Part shown: one piece after another, positions 1 through 10,854 of the stretch
Layout of the letters: each line of letters opens with the position of its first letter
How positions within the stretch are numbered: position 1 is the stretch's first letter
Assembly: GCA_963920525.1 (NCBI GenBank)
Contig: OY986435.1
Location: 172,895,827 to 172,959,826 of the forward strand
Length of the DNA: 64,000 nt
From: Dichetophora obliterata
Taxonomy: Eukaryota > Arthropoda > Insecta > Diptera > Sciomyzidae
Direction: 5' to 3'
Made by a program: the position numbers and the translations under genes
The notes under the pieces: model-generated
What the model saw: the letters and a program-made list of their open reading frames with translations, nothing else
The model's database searches: none
Told to the model about the DNA's origin: nothing

Positions 1-323
1 CCAAAGTGGTAGTAGTTGCACTTAGATTTGCACAAAAATTGACAAATACCGCAAAGTAAACAACCGCATCCACTTGTAAAAACGTCTCGACTTGTTTTTC
101 TTCAAAACAACTTTTATTAAATTTTTAAAAAATTCGGCTTTAACGGGTTCTTTGATTTTTTTGTACCAGCTTATTAGAACGCATATAACTCATAGGCTAG
201 TTAAAGTTTGCCAAAATTATTTCGCATCGAATTAGCTTTGTAGCTAGTTGAAAACTGTAGCTACATTTTGCGTAAGTTCGATTTTATTCAAGGATAATCA
301 TAATGTACTTATTGGCTACTTAC

Positions 324-460
324 GATTTGCAATTCGGTCATGTATTTTTTCCACCACAGGAACTTGGCATATTCAGGACCCATCGCAGACATCATGTAAT
401 AGAAATACATGCAGACATGCACAAAGTTGTTTAGCAGATTGGGAAAGGTCGCGTTGCCGC
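324..460 (-). CDS. ELOVL fatty-acid elongase, C-terminal-half exon (partial gene)
   Basis: This exon encodes about 45 residues of a very-long-chain fatty-acid elongase (ELO family), a multi-pass ER-membrane condensing enzyme. It contains the family signature N-N-F-V-H-V-C-M-Y-F-Y-Y, then G-P-E-Y and W-W-K-K-Y, and ends at T-E-L-Q-I, the start of the family T-x-L-Q-x-x-Q motif. The acceptor is ctatag at 466-461 and the donor GTAAGT occupies 323-318 on the minus strand. The exon begins with two bases that complete the glycine split across the intron from 693 (phase 1), and it ends in phase 0. The remaining C-terminal coding sequence must lie left of base 1. Exon assignment is confident; the exact paralogue is not established. 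Confidence 0.93.
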
Positions 461-692
461 CTATAGTGCATAAAAACAAAAATTTTAATTAAAAAAAACT
501 ACTTAAAAATGTGCTAAAAGAAGAAAATTTAATATTTACACAAATTTATTGTTATTTTTATTTTACATCTGTTGGGCATATGAGTGTTATTAATTCTATT
601 GCGAACAGTAATAATGAATTTTTTGAAACTCAAATTGCTGATAATGTAAATGTGATGTGAATTCATAACATTTGAAATAAATTTTTACATAC

Positions 693-855
693 CTGCCAAA
701 AATTTAACCAACACCCATGTTTCTAGAGGCGTCAAAGAGTGATGATAGACATGCAACCACGTAATTTGAGACGTCTTCTTCCGCAGAACAAAAAATATGG
801 TATCGGCAAATTCTGTCAACTTAGAGAGGTAGTATATGTAGCACAGATTCAACAT
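693..855 (-). CDS. ELOVL fatty-acid elongase, catalytic HxxHH exon
   Basis: This exon encodes 54 residues plus one base of the elongase catalytic region. It carries the K-L-T-E-F-A-D-T motif, then V-L-R-K-K, then the histidine box H-V-Y-H-H, the active-site signature of ELO condensing enzymes. The acceptor (tcgtag, 861-856) and donor GTATGT (692-687) fit fly splice consensus. It joins the 46035 exon in phase 0, giving S-K-R followed by M-L-N-L-C-Y, and joins the next exon in phase 1. The upstream intron is about 45 kb. No stop or frameshift is visible, so the gene looks functional across these exons. Confidence 0.95.
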
Positions 856-860
856 CTACG

Positions 861-1496
861 AATAGAAAACAACAAGGGAAGAATATTGTATAAACAAGTC
901 ATGTAATAACTAGATGGTGGTTTTTAAGTAAAAAGTTTTGAAATAATTTCAAGCGACACACAGTGGCCTATTTTGACTGTTTGGCCTATTTAGACGGAAT
1001 TAAATCTGTAACTCGAGTTTGAGGAAACGGAAAAATATTTTTGGATCTTCCTTACATGAAATAATATAGTACTGTATGCTCACACAAATAGTACATGTGA
1101 AATCGAAGTAAAAAATATTTGTATGGGAAAATTAGACTTTTCGCTTCTATTCTACTTATTAAGTTCTTTGCAGACTTTAAAAATCTTTTATTTACTGCTA
1201 GCTGATATACCCGGTGTTACTCGAGAGTAATTTATACAAACATTTTAATATACACTTCTCGGTTAAATTGTTTTCTTAACTCTGGAATAATGTAAAACGT
1301 GTTGAATTTTAAATTTGAGTTACCGTTAGAAAGGTAATTGAACGGACTTTAATCCAAAAATAGCTTGGAAAATTTTGGTGTTTGGGGGTTTCATCCCTTG
1401 TGGTAAGCTAATTAATTCGAAGAAGGGGTTTGAAAAACACATTTTAAAAATTAAAAATAATTTAAATATTTATTAAATCTTAAAGCTAGCAAAATA
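861..1496. other. Intron sequence, nothing recognised
   Basis: AT-rich intronic DNA between the elongase HxxHH exon and the first mariner copy. I see no open frame, repeat or motif I can support here. Confidence 0.5.
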
Positions 1497-2429
1497 CAGG
1501 GTTGCCAATATTCGAAGCGCCCATTTTATTTTTAAATAAATCAAAGAAACCACAATTTTTTGTCTGTTCGTCATGAACATCATTTAATTGGGTTCAAGTA
1601 GATTTGCTTACATTATTTCTTGAATATGATATCTCGTAAATGGTCGCCATTGGCCTCTACGACATATTGTGCCCGTTTTGCAGCATTTTCCATGGTTTTC
1701 TTCAACATTTCGATGGGAATGGCGGTTATTTCTTGACGGATGTTGGTTTTCAGCTCTTCTAGGGTCTTTGGCTTGTTGACGTAAACCTTTGATTTCAAAT
1801 AACCCCACAAAAAGAAGTCTGGAGGCGTTAAATCTGGTGATCTTGGCGGCCAATCGAAATCACCATTTTTTGACATCAAACGGCCAGGGAACAATTGCTT
1901 CAAAAAATCGATTGTAGTGCGGCTTGTGTGTGGTGGCGCGCCGTCTTGTTGAAACCAGTAGTGCCTGATACGCTTTCGACGAACGATTGGCATGAAAAAA
2001 TTGTTTATCATATCGCGATAACGCTCCTGATTGACAGTAACTCTGTGGCCATTATCATCTTCGAAAAAGAACGGCCCAATGAGCATTTTAGCACAAACGC
2101 CGTACCAAACAGTGACTTTTGCATCGTGAAGAGGTACCTCTTGAATCTCTTGTGGATTTTCAGTGGCATAAATACGGCAATTTTGTTTGTTTACCGTTCC
2201 GTTCAACTGAAAATGAGCTTTATCGCTCATTGAGTTGAGTTTTCACTATTGACTTGTTTTGTTGAATGTAAATTTCAACAATTTTAGAGCGTTCGCGTGG
2301 CGTGTACTGTTCCATTGTAAACATTTGCTTGGAATGACGCTTCAAACGCGGTATGTCATTAGTCGATTTGGCATCACTGCGGAATGTTACAGTGTTGCCA
2401 GATGGGCGCTTCGAATATTGACAACCCTG
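1497..2429 (-). mobile_element. Internally deleted mariner-type element, DD41D class
   Basis: A 933-bp element is flanked by TA on both sides and bounded by 27-bp inverted repeats (1497-1523 and 2403-2429) that differ at one base. On the minus strand an N-terminal fragment starts at 2315 (M-E-Q-Y-T-P-R-E-R) and runs about 28 residues. It then jumps directly to the catalytic core at 2230 in a different frame, which indicates an internal deletion of the DNA-binding and linker region. The element is therefore non-autonomous but could in principle be mobilised in trans through its intact ends. Confidence 0.88.
1613..2230 (-). pseudogene. Mariner (DD41D-type) transposase, catalytic core only
   Basis: A 205-residue open frame covers the DDE/D catalytic half of a Tc1/mariner-superfamily transposase, which cuts and joins DNA at TA sites. 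The first Asp is in S-D-K-A-H-F, the second in F-Q-Q-D-G-A-P-P-H-T, and the third in T-P-P-D-F-F-L-W-G. There are 41 residues between the second and third Asp, the spacing reported for the DD41D (rosa-like) lineage. The N-terminal helix-turn-helix domains are missing because of an internal deletion and frameshift, so no functional protein is expected. A related copy lies at 7917-9005. Confidence 0.85.
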
Positions 2430-2431
2430 TA

Positions 2432-4334
2432 TTTTTGATGGGAGCAGGAGGGTGGGTAGGCAAAAAGTAAGTAGATTACTATAAGGAAGATTTTATATAA
2501 ACCAAAATATTTGTAATTACTCAAGACACAACACTGCATACTTAGAGATAAATGGGAGCAGGGGCGTTCAAAGGATATAGAGTAGAGCTTTTTAAAACAA
2601 AACTCAGTTTTATTAATAGCCTGGTACGAAAAAAAAAATTTTAAGCCATAACTTTTGATTGGAAAGAGATATATTGGATAAATTATTTCACATTAATTAT
2701 TTCTGAGAATTGACTTTTTAGTAAAAATTATAAAAAATATTTTGGAAAAAATAAATTTCGCGAAAAAAATCAAAGTTTTGATAACAGAAACAGTAAAATA
2801 ATTTTTGCGCTTAGCTGGAAGAATTTCTACATATATATGCTATGTCATATGAAAGGTAGACAGATGTGAAATTTTTACTTGATTTAATGTTTACAACAAA
2901 AACGATTTTTGAGTAATTCATTTAGTAAAAAGTCAATATTTTGGACCTTTTTTGACAAAATCATAAAACACATATATACACACACTGACCTAACGGTACA
3001 TTTTAAAGTATTTTTGTGAAGTAATTTTATTAAACTTTTGTGCAAATTAAATTTGAATGAAATATATTAATGGACAGCGGAGATATTTGCATCGAAAGAT
3101 GATGAAAGATTTGATTGTCATGTCGTTTTTTTCTAATTCTTAGGTAACGATGTTTTATGTATAAATTAAAACAAAATAACAAAAAAATTTTAAAGCTAAA
3201 TGCACAAAATCTCCGAAATCAAAAAGTATTATAATAACAAAATTACCGTTAGTTGAAAAATTTTGGAGGAGACGTGGCAAAAACTAAGTGTGTCACAATT
3301 CAATCTAGGATGCATTTAATATGAATACCTAGTTTGAGCGAAATCCGTTGAGCCGTTAAGAGTAGCATAAAGGCCAAACAAACAAACAAACAAACAATAT
3401 TGTTTTTTTCTGAGGAGACGCTTGAATTACCGAAAAAGGTAATTTTTCCCCATATTCCAGGTAGAATTTGACCCCTGGTTGTTTTAAGTTTAATTTCGTT
3501 TTCACCATTTTTTATTATAACAGTTTTTTTTTCTTATTGTTTATTATATTATTTATTTATTATATCGCCACTTTGAGTCGACGATGACATTAAATAATTG
3601 TTAAATTTGTATCAGCTACTTGGCTACGTATTTGTACGTGGCTACGACGACAATTTATAATTTAAAGTATCTTTGGAAAAGTTATCGAAAACTAAAAAGC
3701 CGATTTAATTTTTAAACTAGTTGACGTCGCTTTAAGACGATGTTAACAACTAGAATAAGGGTGATTAACTTAACATTTTGAACATTTTTAGATTTGGCAA
3801 CCTTTCAATTTAAATAAATTGGATTGAAAATATAAATTGTTCTCAATCAAAACCTCCTTGCTCCAATCTCTGCCACGCCTTTCTTTCAAAATTACTGCTG
3901 ATAGATATAAATTATTTCATATATCTAAAAGAAAAATAAGTTTAAATAGACACTTAAGCAAAATCATTGCAAAAAGATTGAAAAAAATACTTTTTCTTAA
4001 CAATTAGAATTTTACTCCTGTTTTTGTTCTTACAACCAAAAGCTTTGAACTCATAAGACGAAACTCAACATTAAATTAACAAATATCTCAAAAAGGTCTA
4101 TTTTCAAAAATCTTTCTCTATGAAAAGTGAAAATAACAGAACCCAACTAAGAAGCATCTAAAGCCTAAGGAAAATATATTTTTTAAGAGTTTCAGATTTT
4201 TATGAGCACCTTCATGAAGGCCCTTTGTATTTTGGTAGATGAAGACGCTTATTTCATTTAGATATATTTTTTTTATTGTATAGGAACATTGTATCAACAT
4301 ATGGAATGGGAATGTGGATCAGATATTAGAACTA
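2432..4334. other. AT-rich intron; possible retrotransposon 3' end with (CAAA)n
   Basis: Mostly featureless AT-rich DNA. At about 3290-3398 there is a segment reading towards a short (CAAA)n run (3374-3398), with a preceding phrase (aaatccgttgagccgtta) that looks like a dispersed insect retroelement 3' tail. No protein-coding remnant is convincing elsewhere in the interval. Confidence 0.35.
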
Positions 4335-6601
4335 CCCTGTAGTTCAGCTGGTGACAGTATATCCCTTTGGGCATGCCATTTCTCAAGCCTTTACAGGTAT
4401 GCCCTTTCCCATACCACAAAGAATTAAGCGATCTATCAAATCAGCGATCTATCACTATCTCAAATTTTTGAATCATTTTTCAAAATCAAGTATTTCGTGA
4501 ACATGTTTTCAATTATTTTTTTAGTTTTAAGTGTCATCGTGCGCGAGTTGTTAATATTTTGTTTGATTTTTTTTTTTAACGAAACAGCTTCTGTTTTTTT
4601 GATCTTTTTTCTGACGAATAAAAATAATTGTTTAAAAAAGGTAAGAAAAACAATGACAAGATTTTTACCCTAAGATATAAAAAAGAACTGTGCAAATTCA
4701 GCCCAATTTGCAAAGGGTTTGAGAGAGCGCTGGGCCTGTTGAAAGTGGCATTATTGTTAAAAACCAACCTTCTTTATTTAATAGATACAAGCTTTGAAAA
4801 CTTTAATGCGCCCACATGGTATTATTAAAAATATCAAATTCATCCTTTCGGATGTAATAATACCAAATTATAATGTCGATGGAGTTTCTGGTAAAAAGAG
4901 TCTAAAGGCTTACAAGCTTTTGTTCAATGCTGTCATTCAATCGATTTCTTTTAGGGATGCAGGCACTTCCGATGAGCAGCTACGAAATGCCATTCAACTT
5001 GCCAAACAAAATTTTTGACTGCCTCGTTAAAGAACTATTGGAGTAATTACATTTATGTATGTATTAATTATTAATACGTCTACTACGTAATATACAACTT
5101 TTATTCTATTATTTATGTTCGATATATTTGTCCAAATGGACTTTAAAAAAAAAATTATGTTTGCTTTCTTTAAAATATAAAAGGCTCTATAGACGACACA
5201 AAAAGTACCCATAAAAACTTAATTATAATGAGCTCGCTCATTTATTCTTAAGCAACACTTATTACGAGACAACAAAAACAGGTGCGAGTTTGAAATTATA
5301 AATAAATATTGTAGTATCTTAAGGCATTTTTCTATTAACTAATATATCATTAAATTACTAATTTAAGATTGCTTTTCAAGAAATAACAAAATAGTAAACG
5401 TGTTTCATACAAGGACCGTAAAGGTTAAGGTAGAATTTGAATTTATACATTACTTTACATTACGTTTAGTCAATAAGCAAATAAACAATGAGGTCGGTTT
5501 CGATTTCATGTTAAGTTTTCGTTATTAATGTGATAGTTATATATATCCACAGCTATGGATGACGAAGTTTTAATTGATCCTGAACTGTCACATTGACAGT
5601 TGACAATATTTCGTTACTTTACATTACGTCTATTATAATTGCACCTTTATTCCTTTTTTCCAAAAAAATAAGAAAGTAATAGTTATTTTATGTCTTGAAT
5701 TTTTTACACAAAATTTTACTGGTACTTTCTCCCGTTTATTTTTTGTACAGTGCCTGAATCTTAGTAGTACAAAAAAAACACTACGTGTAAGCGATAATAA
5801 ATAATTGCAGGAAATACTGTCCTCATACGTCGGGCGTATATTTTTTGACAGTTTTTTTTTACAGCCGTTTTTAATAATTTTCATTAAAAATCAATTCATT
5901 ATATAAATTAATATGTCTTCACGCTAAGCCACCATAACCAAATTTTATTGTCCTAGCATGCATAGTTTCTAAAATATATCAATCTGCTGGACATTTTTGC
6001 TGGAAAAGTATCTAGCTGAAAATAATGCTTATATTTTGTCAAAATAAGTAAACGGCAGAAAATACCAGTTAAATTATTCCCATTATTCTAAAATTTTAAA
6101 GCAAGCAAAATTTTATAAATAGTTTATCTACACAGCTAAATTAGCTGTGTATTTTATTAAAAATATTACAACTAGAGAATTTGCTATTACATAAAGACAA
6201 GAAAATTCGCATACCCCTTGCGGTAGGGGATGCCCATTGGGAATGAAGAATTCGTTATCTCTTAAAGACTTGAAAATTCACAAACTCATTAGGACTTAAG
6301 AATTCGCTTGTTACTTGCGGCAGGGGAAATTGTATACTCTTAAAGACTTGGAAATTCACAAGCCCATTAGGATATTACAATTCGCATGCCCCTTGTGACA
6401 AGGAAATTCGTATGCCCATTAGGACAGAAAAATTGTAAAGTCCATGGTAATGCACGTTGGGTCCGTTCGCCACAGTCAATGACATCGCTGTGTTAAAAGG
6501 ACGTGCAAAATACGTTGTGAGTAGATAGGCGAAGGGAGTGCCCCTTCCACTGAAGGTATGTGAATTCGCATACCAAGTAGTAGGTCCACCGAACTACAGG
6601 G
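4335..6601. mobile_element. TA-flanked DNA element with CCCTGTAGTTC inverted ends
   Basis: The left end (4335, after TA at 4333-4334) and the right end (6601, followed by TA) share the inverted 11-mer CCCTGTAGTTC, with weaker similarity beyond it. The 2.27-kb interior holds a 74-residue plus-strand frame (4794-5018) and, near the right end (about 6200-6430), 80-90-bp imperfect tandem units built around attcgcat...ccattagga. The pattern fits an old TA-targeting DNA transposon with little coding capacity. The short TIR makes the boundaries tentative. Confidence 0.5.
4794..5018 (+). pseudogene. Short ORF fragment inside the 4335-6601 element (unidentified)
   Basis: A 74-residue frame with a protein-like segment: Y-N-V-D-G-V-S-G-K-K-S-L-K-A-Y, then D-E-Q-L-R-N-A-I-Q-L-A-K-Q-N-F. 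The arrangement loosely resembles the DUF4806 domain found in some insect transposon-derived proteins, but I cannot confirm this by eye. There are no clear upstream exons. It is probably a relic of the surrounding element's coding region. Confidence 0.3.
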
Positions 6602-6660
6602 TACTGTTTTAAGCCAATGAATGTGTTTTTTTTTAATTTTTTTTATCATGCCAAGAAAAA

Positions 6661-6980
6661 ATAAAGTGCCAATTCATGTTTTATAAATTGAAATTTTGTG
6701 CATGCCAAAACAATGAATGTGATCTAAATCCGTTAGGAGTGAAGTTGGTCAACCAAATTCAAATCATAAATTGAGGGACCTAGTGCCCAAATATCTGCAA
6801 ACCAAAGTTTCAGGAAAAATATCCTTTACATTGATACATAACTCGATTCCTTAAAGCATACATGTTTTATAAATTGGAATTTTGTGCATGCCAAAACAAT
6901 GAATGTGTTTTAATATCCGTTAGGAGTGAGGTAGGTCAATCAAATTAAAATCATAAATTGAGGGATCTAAAGACTACATT
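6661..6980. repeat. Tandem repeat, about 186-bp unit (left block)
   Basis: Two consecutive imperfect units carry the landmarks catgccaaaacaatgaatgt (6701 and about 6887), ttataaattg, and aatccgttaggagtga. The same unit reappears at about 9660-10000, on the far side of the foldback/mariner block. This suggests one tandem array was split by that insertion. Confidence 0.7.
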
Positions 6981-7810
6981 AGGTTGGCATCCGTTTGTAT
7001 GAAAACAAAAAAAGTTAGCTCGAATTGTTGACGGCATAGGCTAAAACTATTTGATTTGGTATAAAACTAAAACCTAGAAAGTTTCGTGACGATTGTTGAA
7101 CTTTTCGAACCAGCTCAAGAGCCCGAAAGTGAGGTTTTTCTTGGTATTTAATCAAAGAAGTAAGAATAACAATACTTGAAGTACATTTTTTTAAAAAAAT
7201 TGGTATGCATTTCGTTTTTTGTTTTCAAGTTTCTTTAAAATGAGGTATAAAATGTAAAAATTGGATAAAAATTACCATAGTTGTGGTATTTTACTTTTCG
7301 AAAAAAATTCCATTTTCTTTCTTGTTGTTATAAAAGAAATCGTAAAAATGAAAATTTCAAAAAAATTCAATGGAATGTTGTTGAACTATGTTCTGAAACA
7401 ACACTTATTACAAATAAAAAAAAATTGTGTGATTACTTTGAATAACTTGGGTGTTATGGAATTTTTTATAAGAAGTGTACATTTTTGAAAATGTCGAGTT
7501 TGAGTACTTTTACGAAAAAATTCTCAAAAATCCAAAAATGCAAAATGTTAACCAATAACAACAATAATACTTAAAGCATAGTCTTGAGATATTTTGTGCA
7601 GAAAACTTAAAAACCAAAACTCTAAGAAAAAAGCTATAGCTGGTGAAACTTGAGTTTTTTCAAAAATCCGCAAAGTGCCTGTTTCTGGCATTGCGAACAC
7701 AAAAAAATCATGGAAAAATCGTTAAATCGTTGTATCTCGTTTGAAATGACTTTTAAGTTAATGTTTTTTAATACTTTATATATTTGCTTTAAGTATTATT
7801 GTTGTTGTTA

Positions 7811-9109
7811 AAGGGTGTTTTCTAAAGAGTGATACAAGTTTAAATCATAATAAAACACAGTAATATATTTTTAATATCAATGAAACGGGTTTTATTGGAT
7901 AGAAAATTTTATGATATTAATGTTTAAATATGATTTCGGCCATGTGGCCACCACGGCTGGCGCGTACAAGGCGCAATCTGGAACACCAATTTTCACAAAC
8001 TTTTCGCAGCATTTGCGGCCGTATCTCGCCGATAACTCTTCGAATATTGATTTCCAGGTGTTCAATTGTTTGTGGTTTATCGACGTAGACAAGTGACTTT
8101 ACATAACCCCAAAGAAAATAATCCAATGGGGTTAAATCACACGATCTTGGGGGCCAATTAATTGGGCCATTTCGTGAAATACTTATTTTTTCGTCAAAAG
8201 TTTCCTTGAGAAAATCAATTGTAGCGCCCGCTGTGTGGCATGTGGCTCCATCCTGTTGGAACCACAAATCAGCAAGATCAATGCCAGCTAATTGAGGTAC
8301 GATAAAACCTCGAATCATGTTCCTATACCGTTCACCATTAACAGTAACATTCTGAGCATCATCTTTTTTGAAGACATATGGGCCAATGACTCCGCCAGCC
8401 CATAAAGTGCACCAAACAGTAATTTTATGTGGATGTAATGGTGTTTCGACAAAAGCTTGTGGATTCTCCTCACTCCACATACGACAATTCTGTTTATTTA
8501 CGTACCCATTCAACCAAAAATGGACTTCATCGGAAAATAAAATTTTCCATGTAAATTTAAAATCAATATCAATTTGTGCTTCAGCCCATTCGCCGAATTG
8601 GCGGCACTTACGATGGTCGTTTGGCTTTAAATCCTGCACAAGTTGAATCTTGAAAGGTTTTAAGCCAAGATCTTTTCGTAAAATCTTCCATAAAGTGGAA
8701 GGACACAACCCCAGTTGCTGAGAACGGCGAGGAATTGATTGATTAGGATCATCTTCAATGCTTTACTGTACAGCGGGTACAGACTCTTCAGTGCGCACTG
8801 TTCGGTGTTTCACGGGATGCACATTATCAGTAACAGTAAATTTGGTCCGAAAACGATCTTTTGTTCTTCGAATGAGCAGCTCTGAAGGACGATTATATAC
8901 GCCATAAAATGGACGAAGTGCACGATAAGTTTGACGAACAGAACCATTATTTTGATTAAAAATTTCCACAATTTGCACTCGCTGCTCTGGTGTAAGTCGA
9001 TCCATAATGACATGTCAAAGTAAACTAAACAAAAAGCAACTATCGGCTGTTAAATAAATAAAGCAGTGATGCTAACTCAAAGCTGTATCACTCTATAAAA
9101 AATACCCTT
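7811..9109 (-). mobile_element. Mariner-type element, DD42D spacing, nearly complete
   Basis: A 1299-bp element flanked by TA (7809-7810 and 9110-9111), with imperfect inverted ends beginning aagggt and sharing agagtgatacA about 20 bp in. It carries one minus-strand transposase gene, full length except for a single in-frame stop. It is inserted in the right arm of a foldback element; removing it restores the arm. Confidence 0.87.
7917..9005 (-). pseudogene. Mariner-type transposase with one in-frame stop
   Basis: Reading from the ATG at 9005 gives one continuous frame of 362 codons to 7917, broken only by a TAA at codon 81 (8765-8763). The N-terminal part (M-D-R-L-T-P-E-Q-R) is a helix-turn-helix DNA-binding region. 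The catalytic residues are all present: S-D-E-V-H-F, F-Q-Q-D-G-A-T-C-H-T and T-P-L-D-Y-F-L-W-G. There are 42 residues between the second and third Asp. This is one more than in the related copy at 1613-2230. Length matches full-size mariner-group transposases. The single nonsense codon suggests recent inactivation; a sequencing error is also possible. Confidence 0.88.
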
Positions 9110-9659
9110 TAGTTAACATTTTGCATTTTTGGATTTTTGAGAATTTTTTTCGTAAAAATACTCAAACTAGACATTTTCAAAAAGGTACACTTCTAATAAA
9201 AAATTCCATCACTCTATAAAAAATACCCTTTAGTTAACATTTTGCATTTTTGGATTTTTGAGAATTTTTTTCGTAAAAATACTCAAACTAGACATTTTCA
9301 AAAAGGTTTCAATAAATAAAAAAGTTCAATAAAAAATTCCATAACGCCCAAGTTATTCAAAGTAATCTCACAATTTTTTGTATTTGTAATAACTGTTGTT
9401 TCAGAAAATAGTACAAAGAAGAAAGAAAATGGAATTTTTGTCGAAAAGTGTAATATCGTAATTTTCCGATGGTAATTTCTCGATTTTTACAGTTTATACC
9501 TCATTTTAAAGAGCTTTTAAATAAAAAACGAAGTGCATTCCAAATTTTTTAAAAAATTTACTGTAAGTATTATTGTTTTTACTTCTTTGATTAAATACCA
9601 ATAAAACCCATACAAAACGATTCTCCAACTTTCCTACTCTTGAGTAAGTTCTAAAAATT

Positions 9660-10000
9660 CTAATGCCCACATATCCTTAAACCAAAGTATCAGGAAAAAT
9701 TAGATCCTTCACATTCATACATTACTCGATTTCTTGAAGCATGAATGTTTTATAAATTGGAATTTTTGTGAATGCCACAACAACGAATGTGATTTAAAAT
9801 CCTTTAGGATTGAAGTAGGCCAAAAAAAATTTCAATCATAAATCAAGGAACCTAATGTCCACATATCTGTAAGCCAAAGTATCAGTAAATAACAGATCTA
9901 AACATTCATACAACATTCATTATAAATTGGAGTTTTTCTGCATGCCAAAACAATAAATGTGTTTCAAAATCCTTTTGGAGAGAGGTAGGCCAGACACATT
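9660..10000. repeat. Tandem repeat, 170-186-bp unit (right block)
   Basis: Two imperfect units repeat the landmarks of 6661-6980 in the same orientation (aatgccacaacaacgaatgt at 9771, catgccaaaacaataaatgt at 9941). A short inverted piece of the same unit is visible at about 10125-10150 (cattcatggttttggcatgc), which may mark the end of the array or of a larger element. Confidence 0.6.
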
Positions 10001-10217
10001 TTAAAATATTGCTAAGTTACTAAATACTTACCATTTGGTAAATGAAAATTTAAACAAATTTGACTTTCCCAATTTTCAGGAGCATTCAAACCTTTAAACT
10101 CGTTTTCCCAAAAACTATAAAAAAGCACATTCATGGTTTTGGCATGCAGGTGACGATATATATATTTTATTTACACAATTTAAAAAAAAAAATTTGAAGC
10201 TACGAAATTATTTTGAA

Positions 10218-10787
10218 TCAAGATGTATTTATGAAGGTGGCATAAGTAGGTGACGTCTAACAAATTGGTACCGCAGCAATGTCAAAATTTTAAAAAAATC
10301 AATGTTGCCATATTTTGAATGAAAATCCAATTACAAATCCCATGGTTTGTTTCTTGATCTTATTGGTTTGAGTGAAAAAAAAAACGCGTATTATTTTTAT
10401 TTTGTAATTTTTTTGTGAAAGGTGCAAATATTCCGACTCAAAAAAGGAAAAAATATGCCGAACACTGTGCTATCTGCCATAGTACTTGGAGCAAGGAAAA
10501 CATATGTTTTTGAAATAAAAATATTAATATATGTATACTAAATAAAATAAAAGGCCAGCAATCTACATTGCTTAACTTTATCGCTAAAAAAATATCTAAA
10601 ATTTGGCTGCTTGTGATGTTCCGTAGCTTAATCTTCTCTGCCGACTTCAAAACTCCCACTCAAAGTGTTTGTCCCACAAAAAAGAAAAAAATAGTAAGTT
10701 GCATCACTTGCACAAAAATTTTGACATTGCTACGGTGCCGATTTGATAAACGTCACCTACTTCTTCTACCTTCATAAATACATCTTG
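10218..10787. mobile_element. MITE with about 100-bp terminal inverted repeats
   Basis: The first and last about 90-100 bp are inverted copies of one another. Shared blocks are caagatgtatttatgaaggt, agtaggtgacgt and agcaatgtcaaaattttt. TTTTGAA flanks both ends (10211-10217 and 10788-10794), a probable 7-8-bp target duplication. The 370-bp interior has no credible protein. Superfamily is undetermined. Confidence 0.65.
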
Positions 10788-10854
10788 TTTTGAAAAAAGA
10801 AAATTTTATAAAAAACTTTTTTGATTTATAAAATTAGACAACAAAAAAAAATTT

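Larger units (their letters stand above)
7135..9612. mobile_element. Foldback (long inverted repeat) element interrupted by a mariner
   Basis: The left arm (about 7135-7585) and right arm (about 7786-7810 continuing at 9111-9612) are inverted copies of each other. Shared blocks include ttggtatttaatcaaagaag at the outer ends and ccaaaaatgcaaaatgttaac at the inner ends. A spacer of about 200 bp (7586-7785) separates them. The mariner at 7811-9109 sits in the right arm at a TA. A 121-bp tandem duplication (9087-9207, 9208-9306) includes the mariner's right end and adjacent arm sequence. A diverged single arm plus spacer of the same family lies at about 17810-18360. Confidence 0.75.

Noticed and set aside
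248..466. 72-codon plus-strand frame
   Set aside because: It is the antisense shadow of the elongase exon at 324-460, which has correct splice sites and phases.
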